A stretch of 64,000 nucleotides of DNA from Collinsella sp. BA40 (GTDB taxonomy: Bacteria; Actinomycetota; Coriobacteriia; Coriobacteriales; Coriobacteriaceae), in assembly GCF_008014645.1 (NCBI RefSeq), contig NZ_VOWY01000007.1, positions 124,001 through 188,000 of the forward strand. Reading direction: 5' to 3'. Shown piece after piece: positions 8,958 to 17,065 of this stretch. The position numbers were made by a program, and so were the translations under genes. Position 1 is the stretch's first letter. Every line of letters begins with the position of its first letter. The notes beneath the pieces are model-generated. The model searched no databases, had not been told where the DNA came from, and saw nothing but the letters and a program-made list of their open reading frames with translations.

Positions 8958-9000
8958 ATGTCGCATGGTACCTGCTCGTTTGTATGAACGATCGCGTTAT

Positions 9001-9041
9001 CGGCGGGCTTCCACATGGTGGTACCATGCGGAAGCCCGCCG
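9001..9041. terminator. Hairpin after ldhA
   Basis: Outer arms CGGCGGGCTTCC and GGAAGCCCGCCG enclose CATGG/CCATG with a small asymmetry. It sits 44 bp after the ldhA stop. There is no T-tract, so it may protect the mRNA end or act with Rho. Confidence 0.5.
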
Positions 9042-9163
9042 CCGTGCGAGCCCGTTTGCAACTATAAGGTCCATGTGTACGGCAACCGCAGCGCTATCTG
9101 CTGGGCGAGCGGGCTGCGGAGCCCCGTTTCGGGCGGTTGCAACGCGAAATCAAAAGACCTGCG

Positions 9164-9320
9164 TGCAATCTTGCCGACTTTTCCCATCAAAAATGAAAAA
9201 TGAATTCTATACCGAATGAGAGGGATTATAAAACTCCAGGTAAACGCGGTGTAAACAATGGTGAAAAGGTGGTCTACTTGAGGTCTTTGAAAAAGGATGG
9301 GAAAAGTCGGCAAGATTGCA
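9164..9320. repeat. MITE-like element with 25-bp perfect terminal inverted repeats
   Basis: Positions 9164-9188 and 9296-9320 are exact reverse complements over 25 bp and enclose 107 bp of markedly AT-rich sequence without a gene. Size and structure fit a non-autonomous transposable element. No target duplication is evident at the ends (flanks cctgcg and tttgtg), so the true borders may differ. Confidence 0.65.
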
Positions 9321-9345
9321 TTTGTGCGGTATGCGGTGGCCTGGA

Positions 9346-9536
9346 CGATGCCGGGATGTGCGCCGTAGCGACCGGAACGATGCCCAGGTGTGCACCGTAG
9401 CGACTGGAACGATGCCGGGTGTGCACCGTAGCGGCCGGAACGATGCCGGGATGTGCACCGTAGCGACCGGAGCGATGGCCGGGTGTGCACCGTAGCGGCT
9501 GCGATGATGCTGGAATGTGTGCACCGTTGGCAGGGA
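9346..9536. repeat. Tandem 32-bp repeat array (about 5.5 units)
   Basis: Units start at 9346, 9378, 9410, 9441 and 9473, with a degenerate sixth from 9502. Each reads approximately CGATGCCGGGATGTGC then ACCGTAGCGACCGGAA. One unit is 31 bp, and the 32-bp period is not a multiple of three, so the array is noncoding. Units are contiguous, without spacers. Confidence 0.85.
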
Positions 9537-9862
9537 CGTACCCCCGGTGACCCGGACATGCGCTGCGGATTCATGGGCGAAAGCGGACCGAGGCAGAAAA
9601 CGAGCCTGGCGTGTAGAACACCGAGGTCGCAGCGGGGAGGCGCGCGGCCCGCAGGCTACAGCGGTTGCTGGTTCCCATCACGCGCATTTTTCTTGAACCC
9701 GTGTGAGCCTGCGGGTCCCCTGGGCGCGAATGATGACTATCCGCGGCTCGAGTGTGTGCGCGGTCGGCGGTGATGGCGGTACGTGTTCGCACGGCGCGTT
9801 TGAATGCCGAGTTATGGGTAGAAGCGCATGGTCGTTCAGCATATCGAGAGAGGAGCGCGCAT

Positions 9863-10369
9863 ATGAGGTACGCGATCGTATGGGGCAGCAAGACCGGCAA
9901 CACCGAGCTGCTCGCGCGGTCGGTAGGCGAGGCGGTGGACGGCGGCGAATGCATCTACATGGGTGCGCCGTGCGACGAAGCCCTGGCGGCCGACCGCATC
10001 TACGTTGGCTTTTGGACGGACAAGGGAACCTGCGACAAGGAGGTCGCCCTGTTCCTGCCCCGCCTTGGCGAGCAGGAGGTATTCCTCTTTGGAACCGCGG
10101 GCTTCGGAGGCTCCCAGGCGTACTTCGACCAGATCATGGCCCGCGTGCTCAAGCTGGTGCCCGGCACCGTAACCGTGGTGGGCGCCTTCATGTGCCAGGG
10201 CAAGATGGGGCCGGCCGTGCGCAAGCGCTATGAGGCGATGCGGGAGGGCGGGGCTCCGGCAGAGCAGGTCGACGCCATGATCGCCAACTTCGATGCCGCG
10301 CTCTCGCATCCAGATGACGACGACATCGCGGACCTGAGGCGGGCCGTGCTGGCTACGCTGCCGCGATAG
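9863..10369 (+). CDS. Flavodoxin-like protein
   Basis: A 168-residue cytoplasmic flavodoxin-fold protein predicted to carry FMN in low-potential electron transfer. The phosphate-binding loop GSKTGNTE is at residues 7-14. Later segments YVGFWTDKGTCD and FLFGTAGFGGS match the family's flavin-contact loops, the latter near residue 80. The start at 9863 follows AGAGAGGAG; an in-frame start at 9752 adds an unconserved arginine-rich leader and is rejected. It is monocistronic. Its electron partner is not evident from the neighbourhood. Confidence 0.85.
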   Translation: MRYAIVWGSKTGNTELLARSVGEAVDGGECIYMGAPCDEALAADRIYVGFWTDKGTCDKEVALFLPRLGEQEVFLFGTAGFGGSQAYFDQIMARVLKLVPGTVTVVGAFMCQGKMGPAVRKRYEAMREGGAPAEQVDAMIANFDAALSHPDDDDIADLRRAVLATLPR

Positions 10370-10433
10370 CGCGGCGAGCTCGATCGGAGCCGTGCCTGCG
10401 CCTGCAGGGCCGCTGGCTTCACCGGGTAACGAA

Positions 10434-10463
10434 AAGGCCGCCATCCGTGAGGATGGCGGCCTT
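10434..10463. terminator. Bidirectional terminator between flavodoxin and GGGtGRT genes
   Basis: A perfect 13-bp stem (AAGGCCGCCATCC / GGATGGCGGCCTT) with a 4-nt loop. On the minus strand it continues into TTTTC; on the plus strand into GTT. It lies between two convergent genes. Confidence 0.8.
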
Positions 10464-10513
10464 GTTCATGCTTCGGACGAGCTTGCAATGCAGCTCGATG
10501 AGGCAAGACGCTC

Positions 10514-11518
10514 TTAGGCGTTGAGGGCGGCGTTCACTGCGACGGCGCAAGCGACGGTGGCACCGACCATGGGGTTGTTGCCCATGCCGATGAGGCCCAT
10601 CATGTCGACGTGCGCGGGCACCGAGGAGGAGCCGGCGAACTGGGCGTCGGAGTGCATGCGGCCCATGGTGTCGGTCATGCCGTAGGAGGCGGGGCCGGCA
10701 GCCATGTTGTCCGGGTGCAGGGTACGGCCGGTACCGCCGCCGGAAGCGACGGAGAAGTACTTCTTGCCAGCCTCGAGGCGCTCCTTCTTGTAGGTGCCAG
10801 CGGTGGGGTGCTGGAAGCGCGTGGGGTTGGTGGAGTTACCGGTGATCGAGATGTCGACGTTCTCGTGCCACATAACGGCAACGCCCTCGCGGACGTCGTC
10901 GCAGCCGTAGCAGTTAACGGCGGCGCGGGGACCATCGGAGTAGGGGATCGTGTTAACGACCTTGAGCTCGCCGGTGTAGTAGTCGAACTCGGTCTGCACG
11001 TAGGTGAAGCCGTTGATGCGGGCGATGATCTGAGCGGCGTCCTTGCCGAGGCCGTTCAGGATGACGCGCAGGGGCTTGGTGCGGGCCTTGTTAGCGTTGA
11101 GGGCCAGCTTGATGGCGCCCTCGGCGGCGGCGAAGGACTCGTGGCCGGCCAGGAAGGCGAAGCACTCGGTGTCCTCGGAGAGGAGCATGGCGCCCAGGTT
11201 GCCGTGGCCCAGACCGACCTTGCGGTCCTCGGCGACGGAGCCCGGAACGGTGAAGGCCTGGATGCCCTCGCCGATCAGGGAAGCGGCCTCGGAAGCGCTC
11301 TTGGCGCCCTTCTTGATGGCCAGGGCGCAGCCCAGGGTGTAGGCCCACTCGGCGTTCTGGAACGCGATGGACTGGGTGTCGTGAACGATCTCGCGAGCGT
11401 TTACGCCCTTGTCGAGGCAGATCTGCTCGGCTTCCTCGAGGGAGGCGATGCCGTTCTCGGCGAGGCAGGCGTTGATCTTCTCAACGCGGCGCTCGTAACC
11501 TTCAAAGGTAACAGCCAT
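10514..11518 (-). CDS. GGGtGRT family protein
   Basis: A 334-residue protein named for its signature GGGTGRT, visible here as SVASGGGTGRTLHP near residue 265. The family is widespread in anaerobes and regularly paired with a NifU-like scaffold, as here, but its biochemical role is not established. The C-terminal half ends in a small hydrophobic stretch (MGNNPMVGATVACAVAVNA). The start at 11518 has a GAGGGAAATA site and lies 15 bp after the scaffold gene's stop, so the two form an operon. A function in Fe-S or other metal-centre biogenesis is inferred from the pairing only. Confidence 0.88.
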   Translation of the reverse strand: MAVTFEGYERRVEKINACLAENGIASLEEAEQICLDKGVNAREIVHDTQSIAFQNAEWAYTLGCALAIKKGAKSASEAASLIGEGIQAFTVPGSVAEDRKVGLGHGNLGAMLLSEDTECFAFLAGHESFAAAEGAIKLALNANKARTKPLRVILNGLGKDAAQIIARINGFTYVQTEFDYYTGELKVVNTIPYSDGPRAAVNCYGCDDVREGVAVMWHENVDISITGNSTNPTRFQHPTAGTYKKERLEAGKKYFSVASGGGTGRTLHPDNMAAGPASYGMTDTMGRMHSDAQFAGSSSVPAHVDMMGLIGMGNNPMVGATVACAVAVNAALNA

Positions 11519-11533
11519 TATTTCCCTCCCTTT

Positions 11534-12268
11534 CTACTCGTGTACGGGGAAGACGTTGGCGACCGTGTGGGTCTCCTCGTCGTTGCGCGGATCGATGTAC
11601 TTGGCAGCGTTCTCCCACTGACCGTAGTGACCCATGGCGCCGGCGATGGCGTCCTCGGGGGTCTTGCCGGCCTTGAGGGCATCGGTGAACTTGCCGAGGT
11701 TCATGAACTCGAACGCGATGATCTCGTTGTTCTCGTTGAGAGCCATGCGGGTGACGTAGCCCTGGGCGAGCTCGAGGTAGCGAGCGCCCTTGGCCTTGGT
11801 GCCGAACATGGTGCCGACCTGGGAGCGCAGGCCCTTGCCGAGGTCGTCAAGGGAGGCGCCGACGGGCAGGCCGCCCTCGGAGAAAGCGGTCTGGGTGCGG
11901 CCGTACACGATCTGCTTGAAGATCTCGCGCATGGCAACGTTGATGGCGTCGCAGACGAGGTCGGTGTTGAGGGCCTCGAGGATGGTCTTGCCGGGGAGGA
12001 TCTCGGAAGCCATAGCGGCGGAGTGGGTCATGCCCGAGCAGCCGATGGTCTCGACGAGGGCCTCCTCGATGATGCCCTCCTTGACGTTGAGCGTGAGCTT
12101 GCAGGCGCCCTGCTGGGGAGCGCACCAACCCACACCATGGGTGAGACCGGAGATGTCCTTGATCTCCTTAGCCTTGACCCACTTGCCCTCCTCGGGAATG
12201 GGTGCGGGGCCGTGGTATGCGCCCTTTGCGACGGGGCACATGTTCTCCACTTCAGATGAGTACTGCAT
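11534..12268 (-). CDS. NifU-like iron-sulfur cluster assembly scaffold, partner of GGGtGRT
   Basis: A 244-residue protein with a NifU/IscU-like core: the scaffold-type cysteine block ETIGCSGMTHSAAMASE near residue 85 and LVCDAINVAM some 25 residues later. An additional conserved cysteine lies in GVGWCAPQQGACKL. It is longer than SufU (140 aa), with a C-terminal extension rich in acidic and aromatic residues. It precedes the GGGtGRT gene in the same transcript. This scaffold is distinct from the SufU encoded at 17066-17488, so the organism has at least two U-type proteins. Assignment rests on motif and context. Confidence 0.82.
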   Translation of the reverse strand: MQYSSEVENMCPVAKGAYHGPAPIPEEGKWVKAKEIKDISGLTHGVGWCAPQQGACKLTLNVKEGIIEEALVETIGCSGMTHSAAMASEILPGKTILEALNTDLVCDAINVAMREIFKQIVYGRTQTAFSEGGLPVGASLDDLGKGLRSQVGTMFGTKAKGARYLELAQGYVTRMALNENNEIIAFEFMNLGKFTDALKAGKTPEDAIAGAMGHYGQWENAAKYIDPRNDEETHTVANVFPVHE

Positions 12269-12302
12269 GCCTCTCCTCTCTGTTGTAGTAACACGACATG
12301 CC

Positions 12303-12330
12303 CTTATAGTTTACCGCGAAGCGTGTAGAA
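12303..12330 (-). promoter_or_regulatory. Possible promoter of the scaffold-GGGtGRT operon
   Basis: On the minus strand, TTCTAC (12330-12325), a 16-bp spacer and TATAAG (12308-12303) lie 35 bp before the start at 12268. The -10 is good and the -35 weak. Confidence 0.42.
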
Positions 12331-12389
12331 AATTTCGGTGAATGGGTCGAAATATGGGACGTGCGGAAGCTCAACACGCTTGCTTCGCA

Positions 12390-12427
12390 AATAAAAACCC
12401 TCCGCCCGCCACCGGGTCCGGAGGGTT
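12390..12427 (-). terminator. Terminator of the flippase-like gene
   Basis: On the minus strand a 9-bp stem (AACCCTCCG/CGGAGGGTT) ends in TTTTTATTT, 28 bp after the stop at 12456. Confidence 0.85.
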
Positions 12428-12455
12428 GGCATCGGGCGTCGCGCGCGGCGGGCGC

Positions 12456-13826
12456 CTAGCGTTTGTCCGAGCGGTTCTTGGGAAGCGGGACGGAGATGCC
12501 CCCGCCCTTCTGCGCGCCGTGGCGAGCATCCGCCTTCTTCTTGGCGGCGGGGCTGTAGGCGATGCCCGCGGGCTTCTTGATGCCGCTCCAGTTGCCGCTG
12601 GCCACGTGCTTCACGTTGCCCAGGCGTCGCGCCCACCGGTTGTAGATGCTCTCGCCGGTGGTCGAGCGCATGCCCATGCACGGCGCGGCGATGAGCACGG
12701 GCATGAGGTACTCCACGCTGCGCCAGATCACCAGGCCGGCCGACAGATGCCAGCCGAACATGTTCTGGAACAGGTAGGTGAAGCCCACTTCGGCGCCGCC
12801 CGCCCCGCCCGGCAGCGGGATGGCGTTGACCAGCAGCTCGACCATCGAGCCGGACGCCAGGCATATGAGCAGGTCGGCCTCGAGGCCGAACGAGCGCAGG
12901 ACGAAGTAGGGGAGCGCGTACATGCAGCCCAGCTGGAGCAGCGTGAGCAGCTCGACTACGGGCAGGACGTGCCATTGGGACGCGGCCGAGCGAAACGCCT
13001 GGGAGAACGACGTGACCTGGGTGTTCACCACGTCCAGGTACTTCTCGTAGCGCTCCTCGTTCAGGATATGGAGGCTTCGGCCCAGCCGCAGGCCCAGCGT
13101 GCCCAGCTTCTGGATGGGCCCGGGCAGCAGGCATAGCAGCAGCACGCCGCCTACCTGCACGAACTTGAAGGCGAACATGAAGATGCCGATAAGGGTGACG
13201 TTGAGGCCCAAGATGGTGACGTCGGCGAAGGTCTTGAGGAAGTAGTCGCCGCAGAAGAGCAGCATGATGGCGGCGAAGATGCCCTCGCCCGCCTCGTAGA
13301 GCGTGAAGCGCACGAACTGCAGGGCCGAGGCGTCGGCGAGCGGCAGGCCCGCGCGGGTGAGGCGGTAGATCTGCGAGGGGATGACGCCCGCGCCGCCCGG
13401 CGTGAGGCGCATGAAGAACACGCCGGAGGCCTCGACGCTCATGAGGTCGCGGAAGCCCACGGGCGAGTTGTGGTCGACAACCACGATGGCGGCGTACGCG
13501 AGGACGCCGAAGACGTAGTAGAACAGGAAGCAGACGATGCCCGCGACGATCCAGGCGGGGTCCACGCCTACGAGGGCGCGGAAGAAATCGTCGACCTGGC
13601 CGCTCAGCACCAGGTAGGCGATGTAGCCCAAAGCGACGATGCCCAGGAATGCCACGGTGAAGCGCACCTGCTTCATGGACGAGCTGTCTGCCTCGTGGTC
13701 GCGCGCCGCGGTGCGGCTACCAACCGAGATCTTGGGCGCGCGGCGTTCGTGCGCGTGCTGCTGTTCGGCGGGGTCGCCGTCGGCTCGTGCCGCGGTGTTC
13801 TGCTCCTGCCGGGGTTCGGTCGCCAT
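12456..13826 (-). CDS. Multi-pass membrane protein of the lysylphosphatidylglycerol synthase TM/flippase-like family
   Basis: A 456-residue integral membrane protein of the UPF0104 type. It corresponds to the flippase half of MprF without the lysyl-transferase domain. About eight hydrophobic segments lie between residues 55 and 370. The characteristic block PLPGGAGGAEVGFTYLF is near 325, and a matching RLTPGGAGVIPSQ lies near 145. N- and C-terminal tails are basic and low-complexity. The start at 13826 (MATEPRQE) is chosen for its GGGAGGTG ribosome site; the frame stays open far upstream but that part is antisense to ABC transporter genes. It probably moves a lipid or lipid-linked substrate; which one is unknown. 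Confidence 0.82.
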   Translation of the reverse strand: MATEPRQEQNTAARADGDPAEQQHAHERRAPKISVGSRTAARDHEADSSSMKQVRFTVAFLGIVALGYIAYLVLSGQVDDFFRALVGVDPAWIVAGIVCFLFYYVFGVLAYAAIVVVDHNSPVGFRDLMSVEASGVFFMRLTPGGAGVIPSQIYRLTRAGLPLADASALQFVRFTLYEAGEGIFAAIMLLFCGDYFLKTFADVTILGLNVTLIGIFMFAFKFVQVGGVLLLCLLPGPIQKLGTLGLRLGRSLHILNEERYEKYLDVVNTQVTSFSQAFRSAASQWHVLPVVELLTLLQLGCMYALPYFVLRSFGLEADLLICLASGSMVELLVNAIPLPGGAGGAEVGFTYLFQNMFGWHLSAGLVIWRSVEYLMPVLIAAPCMGMRSTTGESIYNRWARRLGNVKHVASGNWSGIKKPAGIAYSPAAKKKADARHGAQKGGGISVPLPKNRSDKR

Positions 13827-13975
13827 GGGCACCTCCCTTGCTTGATACGTCGTGGCTTGTAATGAAGCGTATCTTCGCAGTTTACCCCCTGGGCGCGGCT
13901 TGGGTGTGGAAAGACGAAGCGCACAAGAACGCCAAAGATGTCTACAGGGGGTCGAGGCGGCCGCTCGGCGCGGCG

Positions 13976-14614
13976 TTAGGAGCGCGCTCGCGTGTGGGCG
14001 GTCAGGCGGCGCTCGACCAGGCGGAGGAGCGCGTCGATGCCCAGGGCGAGCAGCGCGCAGCACAGCGTTCCGCCCACGATCTTGGGGACGTTGAGCGTGC
14101 GAAGGCCGCTGAACAGGACCGCGCCCAGCCCGCCGGCGTTGATGGTGGCGGCTACGGTGGCGATGCCCGTGCACGAGATGGCCGCCATGCGGATGCCCGC
14201 CACGATGGCCGGCGCCGCCAGCGGCAGCCGTACGCGCAGCATGGTCTGCATCTCGGACATGCCCATACCGCGCGAGGCCTCCAGGATGGCCGGCGACACG
14301 CCCTGCAGGCCCTCGAGCGCGTTGCGCACCAAGATGAACTGGCAGTAGGCCACCATCACGATGACGGCCGACGTGCTGCCCAGGCCGGTGAGGGGGATGA
14401 GCAGGGCGAACAGCGCGATGCTGGGGATGGAGTAGAAGGCTCCCAGCAACTCGACCGCCAGCGCGCCGGCACGGCGGGAGCGCAGGCACGCCAACGTGAT
14501 CGCGGCGGCCACGACGATGGCGATGGCGAGCGTGACCAGCACGAGGCCCGCGTGCTCGAGCGTGGCCTCGGCGAACAGGTCCGCATGCGAGATCAGGTAG
14601 TCGACGGTCTCCAT
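13976..14614 (-). CDS. Osmoprotectant ABC transporter permease (OpuCD/OpuBD-like)
   Basis: A 212-residue BPD-type permease with five to six membrane helices. The EAA-type cytoplasmic loop that docks the ATPase is seen as EASRGMGMSEMQTMLRVRLP near residue 105. Its start codon overlaps the stop of the ATPase gene by one base (TGATG), implying translational coupling. It is the last gene of the four-gene importer: permease 16396-17049, binding protein, ATPase, this permease. Family similarity supports glycine betaine, choline or carnitine as substrates, but the specific solute is not determined. Confidence 0.86.
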   Translation of the reverse strand: METVDYLISHADLFAEATLEHAGLVLVTLAIAIVVAAAITLACLRSRRAGALAVELLGAFYSIPSIALFALLIPLTGLGSTSAVIVMVAYCQFILVRNALEGLQGVSPAILEASRGMGMSEMQTMLRVRLPLAAPAIVAGIRMAAISCTGIATVAATINAGGLGAVLFSGLRTLNVPKIVGGTLCCALLALGIDALLRLVERRLTAHTRARS

Positions 14615-15351
14615 CAGGCGTCCTCGCCAAACAGCTCGGCCACGAACGGGGTTGCGGGGTGCTCGCGCAGCTCGTCGGGCGAGCCGTACTGCTGCACGCG
14701 TCCGCCGTCCATGACGAGCACCTTGGTGGCGAGGCGGCGCGCCTCGGCCACGTCGTGCGTGACGAAGATGAAGGTGCCGCCGCTCTCCGCATGGATGCGC
14801 AGCAGCTCGTCCTGGAGGCTCTTGCGGGTGATGGCGTCCACCGCGCCGAAGGGCTCGTCCAGCAGCATGAGGTCCGGCTTGGCGGCCAGGCCGCGCGCCA
14901 GCCCCACGCGCTGCTGCTGCCCGCCCGAGAGCTGGGCGGGGTAGCGGTCGCGGAACTCGTCGGGCTCCAGGTGCACCAGGCGCAGGAGCTCGTCGACGCG
15001 CTCCTCGATGCGCGCGCGGTCCCATTTGAGGATCGAGGGCACGCAGGCGATGTTGCGCGCCACCGTCATATGGGGGAAGAGGCCGGATTGCTGGATGACG
15101 TAGCCGATGCGGCGGCGCAGCTCCACGGGGTCGGCACCGCGCACGTCCTCGCCGTGCACGCGCACCGCGCCCTCGTCGGGCTCGCAGAGGCGGTTGATGC
15201 ATTTGACCAGCGTGGTCTTGCCGCCGCCCGAGGTGCCCAGCACGCAGACCAGCTCGCCGGGGTCGATGGACAGGGTGACGTGGTCGAGCGCCGGCGCGCT
15301 GGCGCCGGGGAAGCGCTTGGTAACGTTTTCGAATGCAACCGCAGGGGTCAT
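14614..15351 (-). CDS. Osmoprotectant ABC transporter ATP-binding protein (OpuCA-like, without CBS domains)
   Basis: A 245-residue ABC ATPase energising the osmoprotectant importer. Walker A GTSGGGKTT is near residue 40, the Q-loop YVIQQSGLF near 85, the signature LSGGQQQR near 140, Walker B LMLLDEP near 160 and the H-loop FVTHD near 195. It ends at about residue 245, so it lacks the C-terminal tandem CBS domains that sense ionic strength in OpuA/OpuCA of Bacillus. Regulation must therefore differ. The ribosome site AAAGGAA is upstream. Confidence 0.9.
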   Translation of the reverse strand: MTPAVAFENVTKRFPGASAPALDHVTLSIDPGELVCVLGTSGGGKTTLVKCINRLCEPDEGAVRVHGEDVRGADPVELRRRIGYVIQQSGLFPHMTVARNIACVPSILKWDRARIEERVDELLRLVHLEPDEFRDRYPAQLSGGQQQRVGLARGLAAKPDLMLLDEPFGAVDAITRKSLQDELLRIHAESGGTFIFVTHDVAEARRLATKVLVMDGGRVQQYGSPDELREHPATPFVAELFGEDA

Positions 15352-15456
15352 GGCGTTCCTTTGATCCGGGATGGGACGGGCGCGGCCTGGGCCGGCGCGG
15401 AGAGGGGAGTGCGGCGGGCCGCGGCGGGCACGTGGCCCGTAGCGGCCCTGTGCGCG

Positions 15457-16371
15457 CTAGAGGCTCTCGAAGAACTCGCGTGCGACGTCCTCGTATTCCT
15501 CTTTGTCGATATCGACGCGCGCGTTGAGCTCGGTGAGCTTTTCGGTGGTGAGGGCGGCGTCCACGCGGGCCAGGGCCTCTTCGATGCCCGGGTTGGCTGC
15601 AAGGACCTCGGCGCGCACCACGGGAGCCACGTTATAGGGCGGCCACACGCGCTTGTCGTCTTCGAGCAGGGTGAAGGCGTCGTTGGTGAGCTGGGCCTCC
15701 GTGGTGTAGGCGGGGGTCACGTCGGCCTGGTCGTTCTCCAGGACCTGGTACTTCAGGCCCTCGTCATAGACCTCGTGCTCGGCCCAGGCGAACGGCCCGT
15801 AGGTGGCCTCCAGGGCGGGGAGGCCGTCGGGGCGCTCGTCGAACTGGCCCTGGCTGGCGAAGCGCAGCTCGCCGGCGTGCGCCTGCATGTCCGAGATGGT
15901 CTTGATGCCGAGCTCCTTGGCGGCCTGGGTGCGGATGACCAGCCCCTGGCCGTCTGCTGCGGGCGACTTTTCCAGCCATACCAGGTCGAACTGCTTCTTG
16001 TACTCGTCCTTCACGATGGCGTAGACCTCTTCGGGGTCCGTTTTCGGCTCCATCTTGAGGACCGAGATAAGGCCCGTGCCGGTGTACTCGGGGTAGAGGT
16101 CGATGTCGCCCTCCACCAGCGCGGTGTGGATGAGCGAGCCAGAGATCTCGAACGCGCGGTCGACCTTCATGCCGGCGTCTTCCAGCGCGAGCGCGTAGAG
16201 CTCGGAGAGGATGACGCCCTCGGTGAAGGCCTTCGAGCCCACGGTGACGGTGCCGGCGCCGCTCGCGCCACCGCCGTTGGAGCAGCCGGCCAGCGCGCCG
16301 GCGCCAAGAAGCGAGAACGCGGAGGTGCCAATAAGGCCAAGGGCTCCGCGGCGGGTGATGGGGGTGTTCAT
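15457..16371 (-). CDS. Osmoprotectant-binding lipoprotein (OpuCC/OpuBC-like)
   Basis: A 304-residue substrate-binding protein of the QAT-family glycine betaine/choline importers. The N-terminus combines a twin-arginine-like start (TRRGALGL) with a lipobox LAGC at about residue 29, so the mature protein is probably lipid-anchored to the outer face of the membrane. Typical family blocks are VGSKAFTEGVILSELYA and DLYPEYTGTG, and aromatic residues that could cage a quaternary amine are present. A GAAAGGAA ribosome site precedes the start. The exact ligand is not readable. Confidence 0.88.
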   Translation of the reverse strand: MNTPITRRGALGLIGTSAFSLLGAGALAGCSNGGGASGAGTVTVGSKAFTEGVILSELYALALEDAGMKVDRAFEISGSLIHTALVEGDIDLYPEYTGTGLISVLKMEPKTDPEEVYAIVKDEYKKQFDLVWLEKSPAADGQGLVIRTQAAKELGIKTISDMQAHAGELRFASQGQFDERPDGLPALEATYGPFAWAEHEVYDEGLKYQVLENDQADVTPAYTTEAQLTNDAFTLLEDDKRVWPPYNVAPVVRAEVLAANPGIEEALARVDAALTTEKLTELNARVDIDKEEYEDVAREFFESL

Positions 16372-16395
16372 GGGATTCCTTTCGTGAAGGGGGTG

Positions 16396-17049
16396 TTAGG
16401 CGGCGCGCTGCCAGCGCCGGGCGCGCGCGTCGACGAGCGCGAGCAGGCGGTTGACCACCAAGGAGAGCGCGGCCACCGAAAGGCCGCCGATCCACAGGAG
16501 GTCGAAGCGCATGGCGCCGATGCCGGTATAGATGAGGACGCCCAGGCCGCCCGCGCCGATATAGGCCGCCAGCGATGCCGAGGCCACCACCTCGCTCGCC
16601 GCGGTGCGGATGCCGGCGAAGGCCACGGGAAACGCCAGCGGCAGCTTGATGGTGAGCCAGAGGCGGGCGCGGCCCATGCCCATGGCGGTGGCCGCCTCCA
16701 GGACATCGGCGGGCAGGCCGCGCAGGGCGGCCACGGTGTTGATGAGCATGGGCGGCACGGCCAGGGCGCTGAGCGCCACGATGGCGGGCAGCGCGCCCAC
16801 GCCCAGATAGGGGACGCACAGGATGAGCACGGCCAGGCTGGGCACCACGCGCAGCACGCTGGCCGCGCCGGTTGCCAGGCGCTCGGCAAACGCGGTGCGC
16901 GCGCACAGCGCTCCCAGCGGCAGCGCGATGACGGCGGCGATGGCCAGCGAGATGCCGCTGATGGCCAGATGTTGCCCGAGCATCTCCAGCCACTGGCCGC
17001 CGTTGTTCGCGAAGTATGTTGCGATCTGTTCGATCAACGGAGCTTCCAA
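16396..17049 (-). CDS. Osmoprotectant ABC transporter permease (OpuCB/OpuBB-like)
   Basis: A 217-residue permease with about six helices and the docking loop EAATAMGMGRARLWLTIKLP near residue 120. It begins 17 bp after sufU, so the importer appears fused to the suf transcript. The start is uncertain: the first in-frame start is TTG at 17049 without a clear ribosome site. A second TTG at 17037 has GGAAG at a suitable distance, giving a protein four residues shorter. Confidence 0.84.
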   Translation of the reverse strand: MEAPLIEQIATYFANNGGQWLEMLGQHLAISGISLAIAAVIALPLGALCARTAFAERLATGAASVLRVVPSLAVLILCVPYLGVGALPAIVALSALAVPPMLINTVAALRGLPADVLEAATAMGMGRARLWLTIKLPLAFPVAFAGIRTAASEVVASASLAAYIGAGGLGVLIYTGIGAMRFDLLWIGGLSVAALSLVVNRLLALVDARARRWQRAA

Positions 17050-17065
17050 TCGAGGACGCGGCGCG

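Larger units (their letters stand above)
8958..9862. other. 900-bp repeat-rich spacer
   Basis: No gene is convincing here. The spacer holds, in order, a T-poor hairpin (9001-9041), a 157-bp element with 25-bp terminal inverted repeats (9164-9320) and a run of 32-bp tandem repeats (9346-9536). About 300 bp of otherwise featureless sequence leads to the flavodoxin ribosome site. ORFs crossing the repeats in other frames encode repeated Arg/Gly/His peptides and are not credible. Confidence 0.6.

Noticed and set aside
9346-9536. CRISPR array
   Set aside because: Units are contiguous and nearly identical with no unique spacers, and there are no cas genes in the window.
10610-12259. 549-residue plus-strand ORF antisense to the GGGtGRT operon
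   Set aside because: Gly/Val/Leu-biased reading typical of the opposite strand of high-GC genes; the minus-strand genes carry clear family motifs.
12456-14792. Single 778-residue minus-strand protein covering the flippase gene and beyond
   Set aside because: The N-terminal 320 residues are Arg/Pro-rich out-of-frame readings of the osmoprotectant permease and ATPase genes; a strong ribosome site marks the true start at 13826.
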